DNA of 64,000 nucleotides. Origin: Streptomyces sp. DH41 (GTDB lineage: Bacteria; Actinomycetota; Actinomycetes; Streptomycetales; Streptomycetaceae). Of the stretch, positions 22,878-32,482 are shown piece after piece. Position numbers and translations under genes: made by a program. The stretch covers positions 186,001-250,000 of the forward strand of contig NZ_JARVKY010000002.1 of the NCBI RefSeq assembly GCF_029813785.1, in the 5' to 3' direction. How positions within the stretch are numbered: position 1 is the stretch's first letter; each line of letters begins with the position of its first letter. The notes beneath the pieces are model-generated. The model saw only the letters and a program-made list of their open reading frames with translations, was not told the DNA's origin and did no database searches.

Positions 22878-25232
22878 CTACGTCGGGTTCGTCTCGATGA
22901 CCGCCACCCGGTCGGTCTTGCTCTTCAGGGCCTGGCGCAGGGCCCCGTAGACGTCCTCGGGGGTGACGGCCGTCTTCTCACCGTTGGCGCGGTTGACGAG
23001 CACACCGTCGAACGTCTGGCCGTAGAGCTCCTTGAGAGCGGCCAGGTCGGGCTTGTCGGTCAGCTTGCCGTTGACCGCCGTGACCCCGAGGAACTTCCAC
23101 AGCGACTTCTCGGGGCTGAACACGATGCTGTGCGCCGGATCCGTCCGCACGGTCACCTTGGCCGACATCGCCGGCTCGGCGAACTCCTTCATCATCCGGT
23201 CGACCTCGGCCTTGGAGACCGTGGGCTGCTGGGCGGTCGTCGGTACGTTCACCGGGGTGGCGGTGCCCGTCTCCACCTGAGCGCGGTACGCCTCCTGCAC
23301 GGCCTGGGTCGACTTGTCGACGTCTATGCCCTTGCCCGCCTTGCCGTACACGGGGACGGCCTTGCCGGACTCGAACCTGACGGTGCCCTCGGTCACCGAT
23401 CCGGCCCCGCCGGCGGCGTTCTCCAGGGCGGCGTGCAGCTTCTCCTCGTCGACGGGCATGACCGGGTCGACGACACGCTGCTGGCCGAAGAGGGAGCCGA
23501 TCACGGAGACCGGGTTGTAGTCGCTCGTCGCCGCCGCGCTGGCCGTGGCCTGCGTGTCGAGCTGCAGCCCCGCCTGGTCCGGCTTCAGGGAGACGGTGTC
23601 GCCGCCCACCGTGAGCTTGAGCGGCTTGCCCGCGCGGGCGGCCAGGACGTCGTCCAGCTTCTCGACGGCGTCGTCGCGCGTACTGCCTCCGATGTCGACG
23701 CCGAGCACGGTGGTGCCCTTCGGCACGTCGGAGCGGTTCATGAGCAGGCCCGCGCCGTAGGTGACACCGGCGACGAAGACCAGGCCGCCGACGAGCAGGG
23801 GGAGCTTCTTGCGCCCCTTCTTCTTGGCCGGCTTGGCGGAACTCGCCGGGGGCGCGGAGACCGGCTCGGGCCGCTTCGGGGGCGTGTGCGGCAGCGGTCC
23901 GTCGGCGGACCCGCCCTGGAAGGGCACGTTCCGGTCGCCCGGTACGACGGGGATGCCGCTGGTGACGGTGTTCCCGGAGACGTTGTCCGGGTTGCCGTAA
24001 CCGGGGGTGCCCGGCTTGGGGGCCGGCTTCTGCGGGGTGAGGATCGCGGTGTCGTCGCTGAGACCGCCGCCGGGACCGGGGCGGGAGGAGCCGGGGCCCG
24101 TGCCGGGACGTGCGGCATCGGTGCCGGGGCCGCCCTGGAACATGCCCGGAGCACCGGAACCGGCCGGACCACCGGAGCCGACCGGAGCACCGGAGCCGCC
24201 CTGGCCGCGGAGGCCGTTGGGGGCGGCGCCGCGCGGTCCGTCGGGCGCGCCGGGTCCGCCGGGCGTCCCGGGCCCGCCCGCCCGGGGTCGCGCCAGCGCG
24301 CTGTCCCCGGTGACCGGGCCGCTCGTCGGGCCCGCGGGGCCACTGTGGGCGTCGCCGTACGGGGACTGGCCGTTCGGTCCGCTGTAGGGGCCGCCGGGGC
24401 CGGGAGCCCCGGTGTTCTCGGAGCCGTACGGCAGGTCGTCGCGGCGCGGTTCGGGGCCGCCGCCGTTGCCCAGCGGTCCCGCCGCCAGTGCCTCGGTCAC
24501 GTCGAAGGAGCCGGTGCCGCCGCCGTGGCCGGGCGCCACGGGTCCGCCGGTCGCCCCGGAGAGACCGGCGCCGTTGGTGGAGCCGGACCGGGAACCGCCC
24601 GGCACGTTCATGGAACCCACGACGCCACCGGGACGGCCACTCCCGCCGCCCGGTCGCGCACCGGTACCGGAAGCGCCGGTGCCCGCACCGGCGGGAGCCG
24701 CGGAACCCGTGGGGCCCGTACCGGAAGCTCCCGGCGCGCCGGCCGCCGCTCCGGAACCGCCGGGCAGACCGGCGCCGTTGGTGGATCCGCCACCCTGAGC
24801 GCCCTTGCCCGGACCGGACTTGCGCGGCGCGAACCAGTCACTGGTCGGCTTGTCCTCGCCCGGCCGGGCATGCTGCGCGGCCTCGGCGGGAGTCTCGACG
24901 CCGCCGGCGGGCGGCGCGGCGGCGCTCGGCGCCTGCGCGGGCCGCTCGGCCGTCGTCTCCTCGTCGCCGCCGGCGCCCGTGGTGTCCTCGGCGTCCCCGA
25001 CGGGCTTGCGCACGACGACCGGCGGGATGGGCCGTGACCCGGGGATGTTGATCCGGATGCGGGTCGTCAGCGTCGTCTCGGTCTTGCGCTCCTCCGGCCG
25101 CGAGGCCGAACGGCCCGCGTCCGCACCGGCGTCGGAAGCCGTGGGTGTCCCGTAGGGCGGGGTGCCCGACGGGTATGCGGCTCCGCCGCGCCCGTGGGGC
25201 CCGGAGGACGAACTGTCAGTTTCACGACTCAA
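22878..25232 (-). CDS. Large membrane protein with extracytoplasmic PG_binding_4-type repeats
   Basis: 784 residues from TTG 25232 (MSRETDSSSS) behind GGGAGAAC. Residues 1-470 are cytoplasmic low-complexity Gly/Pro/Ser sequence with a conserved patch RIRINIPGSRPIPPVVVRKP. A KKKGRKK stop and one membrane helix follow (LPLLVGGLVFVAGVTYGAGL, about 475-495). Outside are two alpha/beta repeats resembling the putative peptidoglycan-binding domain that precedes VanW domains (VLGVDIGGSTRDDAVEKLDD, KAEVDRMMKEFAEPAMSAKV). The VanW domain itself is missing and the protein stops at IETNPT. It may link cytoplasmic factors to the wall. No enzyme motif is seen. Confidence 0.85.
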   Translation of the reverse strand: MSRETDSSSSGPHGRGGAAYPSGTPPYGTPTASDAGADAGRSASRPEERKTETTLTTRIRINIPGSRPIPPVVVRKPVGDAEDTTGAGGDEETTAERPAQAPSAAAPPAGGVETPAEAAQHARPGEDKPTSDWFAPRKSGPGKGAQGGGSTNGAGLPGGSGAAAGAPGASGTGPTGSAAPAGAGTGASGTGARPGGGSGRPGGVVGSMNVPGGSRSGSTNGAGLSGATGGPVAPGHGGGTGSFDVTEALAAGPLGNGGGPEPRRDDLPYGSENTGAPGPGGPYSGPNGQSPYGDAHSGPAGPTSGPVTGDSALARPRAGGPGTPGGPGAPDGPRGAAPNGLRGQGGSGAPVGSGGPAGSGAPGMFQGGPGTDAARPGTGPGSSRPGPGGGLSDDTAILTPQKPAPKPGTPGYGNPDNVSGNTVTSGIPVVPGDRNVPFQGGSADGPLPHTPPKRPEPVSAPPASSAKPAKKKGRKKLPLLVGGLVFVAGVTYGAGLLMNRSDVPKGTTVLGVDIGGSTRDDAVEKLDDVLAARAGKPLKLTVGGDTVSLKPDQAGLQLDTQATASAAATSDYNPVSVIGSLFGQQRVVDPVMPVDEEKLHAALENAAGGAGSVTEGTVRFESGKAVPVYGKAGKGIDVDKSTQAVQEAYRAQVETGTATPVNVPTTAQQPTVSKAEVDRMMKEFAEPAMSAKVTVRTDPAHSIVFSPEKSLWKFLGVTAVNGKLTDKPDLAALKELYGQTFDGVLVNRANGEKTAVTPEDVYGALRQALKSKTDRVAVIETNPT

Positions 25233-25389
25233 GGCAGGTTCTCCCGGTTGGCTCCGCCGCCCGTCACACCTTCAACGCGGGCGGCTCGGCGGCGCGCACC
25301 ACCATACTGGCCACCTCTGGCGCGTATCCCGTGACCGCCGGGGAAACCCACACCGGACTCGCACGCCCGCGCCATGGCGAAGTAGTACG

Positions 25390-25812
25390 TCACTTCCCAA
25401 GTCGGACGGCGTCGCCGTCCGGTTGCCGCACCGGCGCGAGGGTGGCACAGATCACAGCGACAGCGATCCCGCCGAGCAGGAAGAGGTAGGAGCCACTGCC
25501 GGCGGCGAAGAGGAAGTCGCCCTCCGGGCGGCTGGTGGTGAGCAGGAGCACGGCGAGGGCCCAGCCCGCGGCGGGTGCGACGGCCCCGCCCCGGCGGCCC
25601 ACGGCCCGGCCCGCGCCGAGGCAGAGTCCCGCCTCGGCGGCCAGCGCGAGCAGCAGCCCGCCCGGGAACCACGCCGGCTGCACCAGCGCGCCCGCCGCTC
25701 CCACGACGGCGCCGAGCACCAGGAGTCCCAGATAGAGCGCGACCAGCCCGGCGGACGGCGCGCGCAGCGGCTGGGCCAGGGCGGAGGTCGTCGGCTCGGT
25801 ACGGCCGCTCAC
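25390..25812 (-). CDS. DUF6113-like four-helix membrane protein
   Basis: 140 residues; GTG 25812 overlaps the mshB stop in GTGA, so it is coupled to mshB. About four hydrophobic segments ([74 protein letters not shown]) fill the protein, and the TSRPEGDF loop is the most conserved-looking part. Resembles DUF6113 of actinobacteria, which has no known function. The tie to mshB hints at a role with thiol or redox metabolism or export of a mycothiol conjugate, but this rests only on position. Confidence 0.8.
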   Translation of the reverse strand: MSGRTEPTTSALAQPLRAPSAGLVALYLGLLVLGAVVGAAGALVQPAWFPGGLLLALAAEAGLCLGAGRAVGRRGGAVAPAAGWALAVLLLTTSRPEGDFLFAAGSGSYLFLLGGIAVAVICATLAPVRQPDGDAVRLGK

Positions 25813-26693
25813 GGCGTCTCCTCGGTCTCGATCCCGGCGAACAGGTCGCTCTCGCGTGCGCCGCCGCCGCTGTCACCGGCCCGCTCGCCGCGGACCAGTT
25901 CGTAGTACTCGGTGGTGAAGACCGGCTGGGCCAGTTCGTTGGAGAGGACGAAGTGCGGCCCGGCCACGGTGATCTGCGTGACGTGCGCGCTCATGGCCGC
26001 GGTCTTGGCGGCGGCGTACGCGGTGCCCTCGCCGCGGATCTCGGTGGTGATCCGCTCGTCGTCGACGACTCCCGGTACGTCCTCGACGCCGGCCGCCTTC
26101 TCGAAGGGCAGGCCGGGCAGCTCGTCGCGCAGCCGGGCGAAGGCGTCCTCGGCGACGGTGCGCGGTACGCGGTTCCAGTAGACCTTGGCGATCGGGCAGC
26201 CGGCCTCGGCCGCCAGCTCGGCGGCGCGCATGGCGACGCGGTGCGCCTGGATGTGGTCGGGGTGGCCGTATCCGCCGTCGGGGTCGTAGGTGACGAGTAC
26301 CTGGGGACGCACCTCGCGGATCACCTCGACGAGGAGTTCGGCGGCCCGGTCGACGTCGGCCTGCCACAGGCAGCCGGGGTCGTCGTTGTCGGGCAGTCCC
26401 ATCATTCCGGAGTCGGCGAACCGTCCCGGCCCGCCGAGCAGCCGGAAGTCGTCCACGCCGAGCGCGCGCATCGCGGCCGCCAGCTCACCCCTGCGGTGCC
26501 CGCCGAGGGCGGCTCCGGACAGGTGTGCGAGTTCGGGCGGGATGACCTCGCCCCGCTCACCGAGGGTGCAGGTCACCAGTGTCACGTGGGCGCCTTCGGC
26601 CGCGTACCTGGCCATGGTGACGCCGTTGTTGATCGACTCGTCGTCCGGGTGCGCGTGCACCAGCAGCAGACGCCGGGCGGGGAGTTCCGTCAT
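25809..26693 (-). CDS. mshB: GlcNAc-Ins deacetylase of mycothiol biosynthesis
   Basis: 294 residues from ATG 26693 ([10 protein letters not shown]) behind GGTGGAG. Zinc site: [16 protein letters not shown] (His-x-x-Asp-Asp) plus [27 protein letters not shown] and [14 protein letters not shown] are typical of MshB rather than the LmbE homologue Mca. It deacetylates 1-O-(2-acetamido-2-deoxy-glucosyl)-inositol in the second step of mycothiol synthesis, in the cytosol. Known as SCO5126 in S. coelicolor and Rv1170 in M. tuberculosis. Divergent from a MarR gene over 166 bases. Confidence 0.94.
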   Translation of the reverse strand: MTELPARRLLLVHAHPDDESINNGVTMARYAAEGAHVTLVTCTLGERGEVIPPELAHLSGAALGGHRRGELAAAMRALGVDDFRLLGGPGRFADSGMMGLPDNDDPGCLWQADVDRAAELLVEVIREVRPQVLVTYDPDGGYGHPDHIQAHRVAMRAAELAAEAGCPIAKVYWNRVPRTVAEDAFARLRDELPGLPFEKAAGVEDVPGVVDDERITTEIRGEGTAYAAAKTAAMSAHVTQITVAGPHFVLSNELAQPVFTTEYYELVRGERAGDSGGGARESDLFAGIETEETP

Positions 26694-26817
26694 GGGCTCC
26701 ACCCTATGAGTACCGGGGACGAGGTGGGCCGCCTCCCCTCCGCAAAGGGCCAGTCGCGAGGAGCGCGCACACGTCCGGACGAAGTCGGGCACGGGCCCGG
26801 GCGGACTGGATCCCTTT

Positions 26818-26828
26818 CGGATAATCCG
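26818..26828. promoter_or_regulatory. Inverted repeat in mshB-marR intergenic region, candidate MarR operator
   Basis: CGGAT-A-ATCCG is an 11-base perfect dyad 31 bases before the MarR start, with a third half-site CGGAT six bases on. Location between mshB and marR suits autoregulation. Confidence 0.35.
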
Positions 26829-26859
26829 TCTCGGATCGAACTGCTCTACGCTGGCGGAC

Positions 26860-27345
26860 ATGACCGCCATGACGCCCGCGCGCACCGAACCGGACCTGTC
26901 GTTCCTCCTCGACCACACCAGTCACGTCCTGCGGAGCAAGATGTCCGCCGCTCTCGCCGAGGTCGGCCTGACCGCCCGCATGCACTGCGTGCTCGTGCAC
27001 GCCCTGGAGGAGGAGCGCACCCAGATCCAGCTCGCCGAGATCGGCGACATGGACAAAACCACGATGGTGGTGACGGTGGACGCGCTGGAGAAGGCGGGCC
27101 TGGCCGAGCGCCGCCCCTCCAGTACGGACCGGCGGGCCCGGATCATCGCCGTCACCGACGAGGGCGCCCGCGTCGCCGGGCGGAGCCAGAAGATCGTCGA
27201 CGGCGTGCACCGCGAAGCCCTGGCCGCGCTTCCTGAGGGGGACAGGCGGGCCCTCCTGCGAGCGCTCGACCACCTGGTCGGCGACGGCCTGGCGACCCCG
27301 GTGGAGGCTCCGCGCTCCGCCCGCCGGGCACGTCAGGCCAAGTAG
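26860..27345 (+). CDS. MarR-family transcriptional regulator
   Basis: 161 residues, ATG 26860, weak ribosome site. Winged helix: [20 protein letters not shown], then [20 protein letters not shown] as the recognition helix and [16 protein letters not shown] as the wing. Helices at both ends dimerise it. No cysteine pair of the OhrR kind, though one Cys lies in MHCVLVH. It precedes the PPOX-class flavoprotein gene on the same strand, with repeats in the gap, and is divergent from mshB. A likely repressor of the PPOX gene and itself. Confidence 0.9.
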   Translation: MTAMTPARTEPDLSFLLDHTSHVLRSKMSAALAEVGLTARMHCVLVHALEEERTQIQLAEIGDMDKTTMVVTVDALEKAGLAERRPSSTDRRARIIAVTDEGARVAGRSQKIVDGVHREALAALPEGDRRALLRALDHLVGDGLATPVEAPRSARRARQAK

Positions 27346-27374
27346 CCCCCGGAGCGGGGCCGTAGCCGGCAGGC

Positions 27375-27460
27375 CACAGAAGGCAAGGCACAGAAGGCAA
27401 GGCAAGACCGAAAGTGAGACCGAAAGAAATAGTCTGCAACGAAACCATCTGCTACGGTCA
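27375..27460. promoter_or_regulatory. Short tandem repeats and candidate operator before PPOX gene
   Basis: CACAGAAGGCAAGG occurs twice in tandem (27375-27402), then AGACCGAAAG twice with a 12-base period (27405-27426), followed by an AT-richer segment AATAGTCTGCAACGAAAC with a second imperfect CATCTGC. Probably the promoter and MarR target of the PPOX gene. Confidence 0.4.
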
Positions 27461-27542
27461 CTCCTGTCGTCCCGACTGACAGCCCGTCCCGACACCCGGC
27501 CCGACCGGCCTGGCCCGGCCCGACCGCCGAAAAGGATGACCC

Positions 27543-27983
27543 ATGAGCGAGAAGACCGTCACCGAGACGCCCGCCGGCACCACCGAGAACGACGGCCCGG
27601 CCCCCCGCGTGCTCACCGACCAGGAGCTCTCCCAGCTGTTGCACCAGCAGCAGTTCGGCGTGCTCGCGAGCGTCAGGAGCACCGGTCACCCGCACCTGTC
27701 GACCGTCGTCTACGACTGGAACGCCGAGGAGCGCGTCCTGCGCGTCTCCTCCACCGCCGACCGCCTCAAGGTCCGCCAACTGCGCCGCGACCCGCACACC
27801 TCACTGCACGTCAGCGGCCCGGACGTCTGGTCGTTCGCCGTGGCGGAGGGCGAGGCGGAGATAGTGGACCCGGCCGACGGAGCGGCCCCGGGCGAGCAGT
27901 CGCTGCCGGACCGGCGTGTGGTGATCCTGATCCGGGTCTCCCGGCTGTACGGGACCGCCCTGGACTTCCCCGCCCAGGACTGA
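27543..27983 (+). CDS. PPOX-class (pyridoxamine-oxidase fold) F420- or flavin-dependent protein
   Basis: 146 residues, ATG 27543 behind AAAAGGATG. Split-barrel fold: LTDQELSQLLHQQQFGVLAS, VRSTGHPHLSTVVYDWN, VLRVSSTADRLKVRQLRRDP and TSLHVSGPDVW. The SSTADRLKVRQLRRDP pattern is that of TIGR03618-type Rv1155/F420-binding proteins. It may reduce F420, FMN or biliverdin-type substrates; the substrate cannot be read from sequence. It follows a MarR gene, and such pairs commonly respond to aromatic or oxidative compounds. Confidence 0.87.
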   Translation: MSEKTVTETPAGTTENDGPAPRVLTDQELSQLLHQQQFGVLASVRSTGHPHLSTVVYDWNAEERVLRVSSTADRLKVRQLRRDPHTSLHVSGPDVWSFAVAEGEAEIVDPADGAAPGEQSLPDRRVVILIRVSRLYGTALDFPAQD

Positions 27984-28022
27984 AGGGGAGTCGTGCGGGT
28001 GCTTTCACGCCAGGGATCGCCG

Positions 28023-28508
28023 ATGGCCGACCTGAGGGTGAAGTGGGAAGATGTTCCGATGGAGTTGACCGACAGCGACCGCGCGACCGTCCTGTACGTG
28101 CGGTTCCAGTCGCCGCACCGGAACAGCCGAGGCCACTTCACCGGCGTCTTCGGGCTCGTCAACAATCTGGCGCGGACGGGAAGGCTCTCGGACGAACAGG
28201 AGTCCTTCCGCCGCAGCAACAACAGTTGGTACGACGCCGCGTACACCGACCCCTCGACCATCGACCCCGACATCTACGACCACGAGATCAACCCTGGCGC
28301 GGCGGCATGGTTCAAGCCGTCAGCCACTCATCTCCTCGCCCGCGTCCCCGGCTATCTGGAGATTCTGTCCGCGCACGGTGTCGACTGCCGGGCGCTGCGT
28401 TCCGCGGATCCGGGGCGGGTCGTCTACGAGGACGACGTACAGATCGTGGTCGTGCCCTACGCACTGGACGCCACCGCCGCTCACGAGAGCGGCAGCGCCC
28501 AGGAGTGA
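28023..28508 (+). CDS. Conserved Streptomyces hypothetical protein
   Basis: About 161 residues from ATG 28023 (MADLRVKWED) behind AGGGA. GTG 27993 and ATG 28059 (MELTDSDRAT) are alternatives, the last marking where the conserved part begins. Conserved-looking core: VLYVRFQSPHRNSRGHFTGV, FGLVNNLARTGRLSDEQESF, SWYDAAYTDPSTIDPDIYDH and EINPGAAAWFK. No signal, membrane or nucleotide motif. It begins 39 bases after the PPOX stop and could be cotranscribed with it. Function unknown. Confidence 0.78.
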   Translation: MADLRVKWEDVPMELTDSDRATVLYVRFQSPHRNSRGHFTGVFGLVNNLARTGRLSDEQESFRRSNNSWYDAAYTDPSTIDPDIYDHEINPGAAAWFKPSATHLLARVPGYLEILSAHGVDCRALRSADPGRVVYEDDVQIVVVPYALDATAAHESGSAQE

Positions 28509-28729
28509 CGCGGCGCGCGGCCAGGTCGTGCGTCAGGCGTCACGGCTCCCGAAGCCGTCCGTCCGTCCACACTGTCGCTGTCCACGCGCCGCCCCCTCGT
28601 CCTCGCCTCTCTCCGAGGCCGCTGAGTCCACGGAGGCGTGAAGCGGGGAGTCGGGGGAACAGGTCGACCACGGAGCCCGCCCGGCCGGTACGGGTCTCCC
28701 CGGGGCCCGGCCGCCGGCCCGACACGGAG

Positions 28730-28924
28730 TCAGAAGTTGATGCTGCCGATCATCCCCGCCAGGTTCGTCGTCAGCTCACTGATCGTGGGAGCGATCGTCG
28801 ACGAGGCCAGGTAGAAGCCGAGGAGCATGCACACGACGGCATGCCCCGCCTTCAGGCCTGATTTCCTGACCAGCAGGAAGACGATGATCGCCAGCAGCAC
28901 AACCGCCGAAATCGAGAGTGCCAC
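28730..28924 (-). CDS. 64-residue conserved membrane microprotein
   Basis: GTG 28924 behind a strong GGAGGTGA. Two hydrophobic stretches, MALSISAVVLLAIIVFLLVR and AGHAVVCMLLGFYLASSTIA, joined by a short basic loop KSGLK, then a polar tail ending AGMIGSINF. It forms a helical hairpin with both ends on the same side or a single long span. The strong ribosome site, host codon bias and isolated position show it is a real gene. No family name recalled; function unknown. Divergent from the S9 peptidase. Confidence 0.8.
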   Translation of the reverse strand: MALSISAVVLLAIIVFLLVRKSGLKAGHAVVCMLLGFYLASSTIAPTISELTTNLAGMIGSINF

Positions 28925-29111
28925 GGCGGCTCACCTCCAATAAGCCCAGGGACATGGGGGGGTCGGACGCAGTCGAACCTTGGGACAGATAAATCCACGC
29001 AGCGGGCACCTGGTTGATACCCACTATGCGCTAGTGATCATAACTATCCGTGCGCGCGCATCTCTCGGCGCACGGCCGCACAAGGGGGCGCATGGCCAAT
29101 ATGGTCAGGGC

Positions 29112-31226
29112 ATGACGACCGAGTCCGACTCCTTCCCCAAACGGCACGCCCGCACCCAGCGGTTCACGCTCGGCGCGCCGCGTTCGTTCACCGTGGCGCC
29201 CGATGGTTCACGGGTCGCCTTCCTGCGCTCCGGCACCGGTACCGACCGGGCCAACTCCCTGTGGATCCTCGATGTCGAGGAGGGCGGCGAGCGCGTCGCC
29301 GCCGACCCGCGCGCCCTCCTGGGCGGCGCCGAGGAACACCTGTCACCCGAAGAACGGGCGCGGCGTGAGCGCAGCCGCGAGGGCGGCGCCGGCATCGTCG
29401 GCTACGCCACCGACGCGGCTGTCGAGCTGGCCTCCTTCGCACTGTCGGGGCGGCTCTTCGCGGCCGAGCTGCGGGCCGGGACGGCACGCGAACTGCCCAC
29501 CCCCGGGCCGGTGATCGACCCGAGGCCCTCCCCCGACGGGCGGCACATCGCCTACGTCGCCCAGGGCGCCCTGCGGGTCGTGGGCGCCGAGGGAGACGGT
29601 GACAGGGCGCTGGCCGAGGCGGACGCCGAAGGCGTCACGTACGGGCTCGCCGAGTTCATCGCCGCCGAGGAGATGGGCCGCAGCCGGGGCTTCTGGTGGG
29701 GCCCGGAGTCGGACCGGCTGCTGGTGGCGCGCGTGGACGACACGCCGGTCGAGCGGTGGTGGATCTCCGACCCGGCCCACCCCGAGCGTGATCCACAACA
29801 CGTTCCGTACCCGGCGGCGGGCACCGCCAACGCGGACGTACGGCTGTTCGCGATCGGGCTGGACGGGGGGCGCACGGAGGTTCTCTGGGACCGGGCGCGG
29901 TATCCGTATCTGGCGCGAGTGCACTGGTCAGCGGCGGGTGCCCCGCTCCTTCTCGTACAGGCGCGCGACCAGCGCAGTCAGCTGTTCCTCGCCGTGGACA
30001 CGGAGTCCGGGGCGACCCGGATGGTGCACGCCGATGAAGATCCAGTTTGGCTGGAACTCTTCCCCGGCCTCCCCTGCTGGAGCCCCTCGGGACAGCTCGT
30101 GCGGATCGCCGACGAGGGCGGGGCGCGCGTGCTGGCGGTCGGTGAACGACCGCTCACCGGGGCTCAGTTGCATCTGCGGGCGGTACTGGACGTCTCCGGC
30201 GACGACGTGCTGGTTTCCGCGTCGGCCGGTGAGGAGGCGGCCGAGCCGGAGACGGGCGAAGTGCACGTGTACCGGGTGAACGAACTCGGCGTGGAGCGCG
30301 TCTCGCAGGAGCCCGGCGTGCACTCGGCGGTGCGCGCCGGAGGCGTGACGGTTCTGGTCTCCGCCACCCTCGGCCGGCCGGGGGCCCGGGCACAGGTTCT
30401 GCGGGACGGGAAACCGACGGCGACCGTCGCCTCTTACGCCGAAGACCCCGGTTTGTCCCCGCGCGTGACACTCACCCAGGGGGGCGCACGCCGTGTCCCG
30501 TGCGCCGTGCTTATGCCAAGGGACTACCACGGTGACACCCCCCTCCCCGTTCTCCTGGACCCGTACGGTGGCCCGCACGGTCAGCGTGTGGTGGCCGCGC
30601 ACAACGCCCACCTCACCTCTCAGTGGTTCGCCGACCAGGGGTTCGCGGTGATCGTCGCCGACGGGCGGGGTACTCCGGGGCGGTCCCCCGCCTGGGAGAA
30701 GGCCATCAAGGACGACGTGGCCGCGGTCGTCCTCCAGGACCAGGTGGACGCGCTCCAGGCCCTCGCCGCCGACTTCCCGCTCGACCTGAACCGCGTCGCC
30801 ATCCGCGGCTGGTCGTTCGGCGGTTACCTGGCCGCCCTGGCCGCCGTGCGCCGTCCGGACGTCTTCCACGCCGCCGTCGTGGGCGCCCCGGTCACCGACC
30901 TGCGCCTCTACGACACCCACTACCAGGAACGGTACGTCGGTCATCCCGACGAGCAGCCGGAGGTCTACCGCCGCAACTCGGTGATCGACGACGCGGGACT
31001 CGTCGACCCCGCCGAGCCGCACTGCCCCATGATGATCATCCACGGGCTGGCTGACGACAACGTGGTGGTGGCCCACTCCCTGCGGCTGTCCTCGGCCCTG
31101 CTGGCCGCCGGCCGCCCGCACGAGGTGCTGCCGCTGTCCGGCGTCACGCACATGACCCCACAGGAGTCGGTCGCCGAGAACCTGCTGCTCCTGCAGGTCG
31201 ACTTCCTCAAGCGGTCGCTGGCGTAG
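29112..31226 (+). CDS. S9 family prolyl-oligopeptidase/dipeptidyl-peptidase
   Basis: 704 residues from ATG 29112 (MTTESDSFPK). Residues 20-440 form a DPP IV-type beta-propeller (RSFTVAPDGSRVAFLRSGTG, EFIAAEEMGRSRGFWWGPES with the EE pair that binds the substrate N-terminus). The C-terminal alpha/beta-hydrolase has catalytic Ser568 in GWSFGGYLA, Asp648 in GLADDNVV and His680 in GVTHMTP. No signal peptide, so cytosolic. It should remove N-terminal dipeptides after Pro or Ala. It could degrade peptides taken up by the importers downstream, though it is convergent with them and not in their operon. Confidence 0.93.
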   Translation: MTTESDSFPKRHARTQRFTLGAPRSFTVAPDGSRVAFLRSGTGTDRANSLWILDVEEGGERVAADPRALLGGAEEHLSPEERARRERSREGGAGIVGYATDAAVELASFALSGRLFAAELRAGTARELPTPGPVIDPRPSPDGRHIAYVAQGALRVVGAEGDGDRALAEADAEGVTYGLAEFIAAEEMGRSRGFWWGPESDRLLVARVDDTPVERWWISDPAHPERDPQHVPYPAAGTANADVRLFAIGLDGGRTEVLWDRARYPYLARVHWSAAGAPLLLVQARDQRSQLFLAVDTESGATRMVHADEDPVWLELFPGLPCWSPSGQLVRIADEGGARVLAVGERPLTGAQLHLRAVLDVSGDDVLVSASAGEEAAEPETGEVHVYRVNELGVERVSQEPGVHSAVRAGGVTVLVSATLGRPGARAQVLRDGKPTATVASYAEDPGLSPRVTLTQGGARRVPCAVLMPRDYHGDTPLPVLLDPYGGPHGQRVVAAHNAHLTSQWFADQGFAVIVADGRGTPGRSPAWEKAIKDDVAAVVLQDQVDALQALAADFPLDLNRVAIRGWSFGGYLAALAAVRRPDVFHAAVVGAPVTDLRLYDTHYQERYVGHPDEQPEVYRRNSVIDDAGLVDPAEPHCPMMIIHGLADDNVVVAHSLRLSSALLAAGRPHEVLPLSGVTHMTPQESVAENLLLLQVDFLKRSLA

Positions 31227-31340
31227 CGCCATCGCCACCCGGATGCGCCGACCGCTTTAACACGCGGGCAACTTCGTCGAATCGGCGCCGATATACGGAC
31301 GCGCCACGCTGAGTGGCGTACGGCCGTGCGGGTGCCGTAA

Positions 31341-31374
31341 GCGGGCCGGGGAACGCCATGTCACCCCGGCCCGC
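31341..31374. terminator. Hairpin spanning the stop codon of the downstream importer operon
   Basis: GCGGGCCGGGG, 12-base loop, CCCCGGCCCGC: perfect 11-bp stem whose loop holds the TGA of the last ATPase gene. Between two convergent transcription units; a 12-base palindrome ATCGGCGCCGAT lies at 31281-31292. Probably ends both transcripts. Confidence 0.65.
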
Positions 31375-32482
31375 CGCCGCGCCCACCGCCCTCGCTGTCC
31401 TCCCTGTGCGAGCCGTGCGGGCCGGGCTCGCCGTCCGAGCCGTGCTCCTCCGGCGGCACCACCTGCTTCTCTTCCGCGAAGTGGCACGCCGAGTCGTGGG
31501 CCGCCGGACCGGAGACCGTGCGGAACTCGGCGGGCACGGCGAGCGCCGGTACCTCCAGGGCGCAGCGCTCCCGCGCCTTCCAGCAGCGGGTGCGGAAGCG
31601 GCAGCCGGAGGGGATGTCGGTGGGGGACGGGACGTCACCGGCCAGGATGATCCGCTCGCGGTGCTCCCGGGCCTCCGGGTCGGGTACGGGCACAGCGGAC
31701 AGCAGCGCCTGGGTGTAGGGGTGGGTCGGATGGTCGTAGATCTCGGCGTCGCGGCCGGTCTCCACGATGCGGCCCAGGTACATCACGCCGACCCGGTCCG
31801 AGATGTGCCGGACGATCGACAGGTCGTGGGCGATGAAGATGTAGGAGAGGTCGAACTCGTCCTGGAGCCGGGCCATCAGGTTGATCACCTGTGCCTGGAC
31901 GGACACGTCGAGGGCCGAGACCGGTTCGTCGGCGACGATGATCTCCGGGCGCAGGGCGAGGCCCCGCGCGATACCGATGCGCTGGCGCTGGCCGCCGGAG
32001 AACTGGTGCGGGTAGCGGTTGATGTACTCGGGGTTCAGGCCGACCACGTCCAGCAGGTGCTGGACCCGCCCCCGCCGGTCGGCCTTCGGGGCCACCTCCG
32101 GGTGGATGTCGTACGCCTCCCCGATGATGTCGCCCACCGTCATACGGGGGTTGAGGGAGGTGTACGGGTCCTGGAAGACCATCTGGATGTTGCGGCGTAC
32201 CGCCTTGAGGGCCTTGCCCGACAGCTTGGTGATGTCCTCGCCCTTGTAGCGGATCTCCCCCGCCGTCGGCCGCTCCAGGTTGACCAGCATCTTCGCGACC
32301 GTGGACTTGCCGCAGCCGGACTCGCCGACGATGCCCAGCGTCTCGCCGCGGGCCAGTTCGAAGTCCACACCGTCGACGGCCTTCACGGCGCCGACCTGCT
32401 TCCTGAAGACGATGCCGGAGGTCAGCGGGTAGTGCTTGACCAGCCCGCGGACCTCGAGGATCGGATCGGTCGCCTCAGCCAT
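31361..32482 (-). CDS. Oligopeptide ABC transporter ATPase, DppF/OppF type
   Basis: 373 residues, ATG 32482. Walker [11 protein letters not shown]-loop [13 protein letters not shown], signature FSGGQRQR, Walker [14 protein letters not shown]-loop AHDLS. C-terminal oligo/dipeptide domain with a four-Cys set: [14 protein letters not shown] and a later CHF, which binds an Fe-S cluster in characterised Dpp ATPases. A low-complexity Gly/Glu/His-rich tail closes the protein. It hydrolyses ATP for peptide import with the preceding genes. Its first 8 bases overlap the stop of the partner ATPase gene. Last gene of the five-gene operon. Confidence 0.93.
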   Translation of the reverse strand: MAEATDPILEVRGLVKHYPLTSGIVFRKQVGAVKAVDGVDFELARGETLGIVGESGCGKSTVAKMLVNLERPTAGEIRYKGEDITKLSGKALKAVRRNIQMVFQDPYTSLNPRMTVGDIIGEAYDIHPEVAPKADRRGRVQHLLDVVGLNPEYINRYPHQFSGGQRQRIGIARGLALRPEIIVADEPVSALDVSVQAQVINLMARLQDEFDLSYIFIAHDLSIVRHISDRVGVMYLGRIVETGRDAEIYDHPTHPYTQALLSAVPVPDPEAREHRERIILAGDVPSPTDIPSGCRFRTRCWKARERCALEVPALAVPAEFRTVSGPAAHDSACHFAEEKQVVPPEEHGSDGEPGPHGSHREDSEGGGRGGGPG

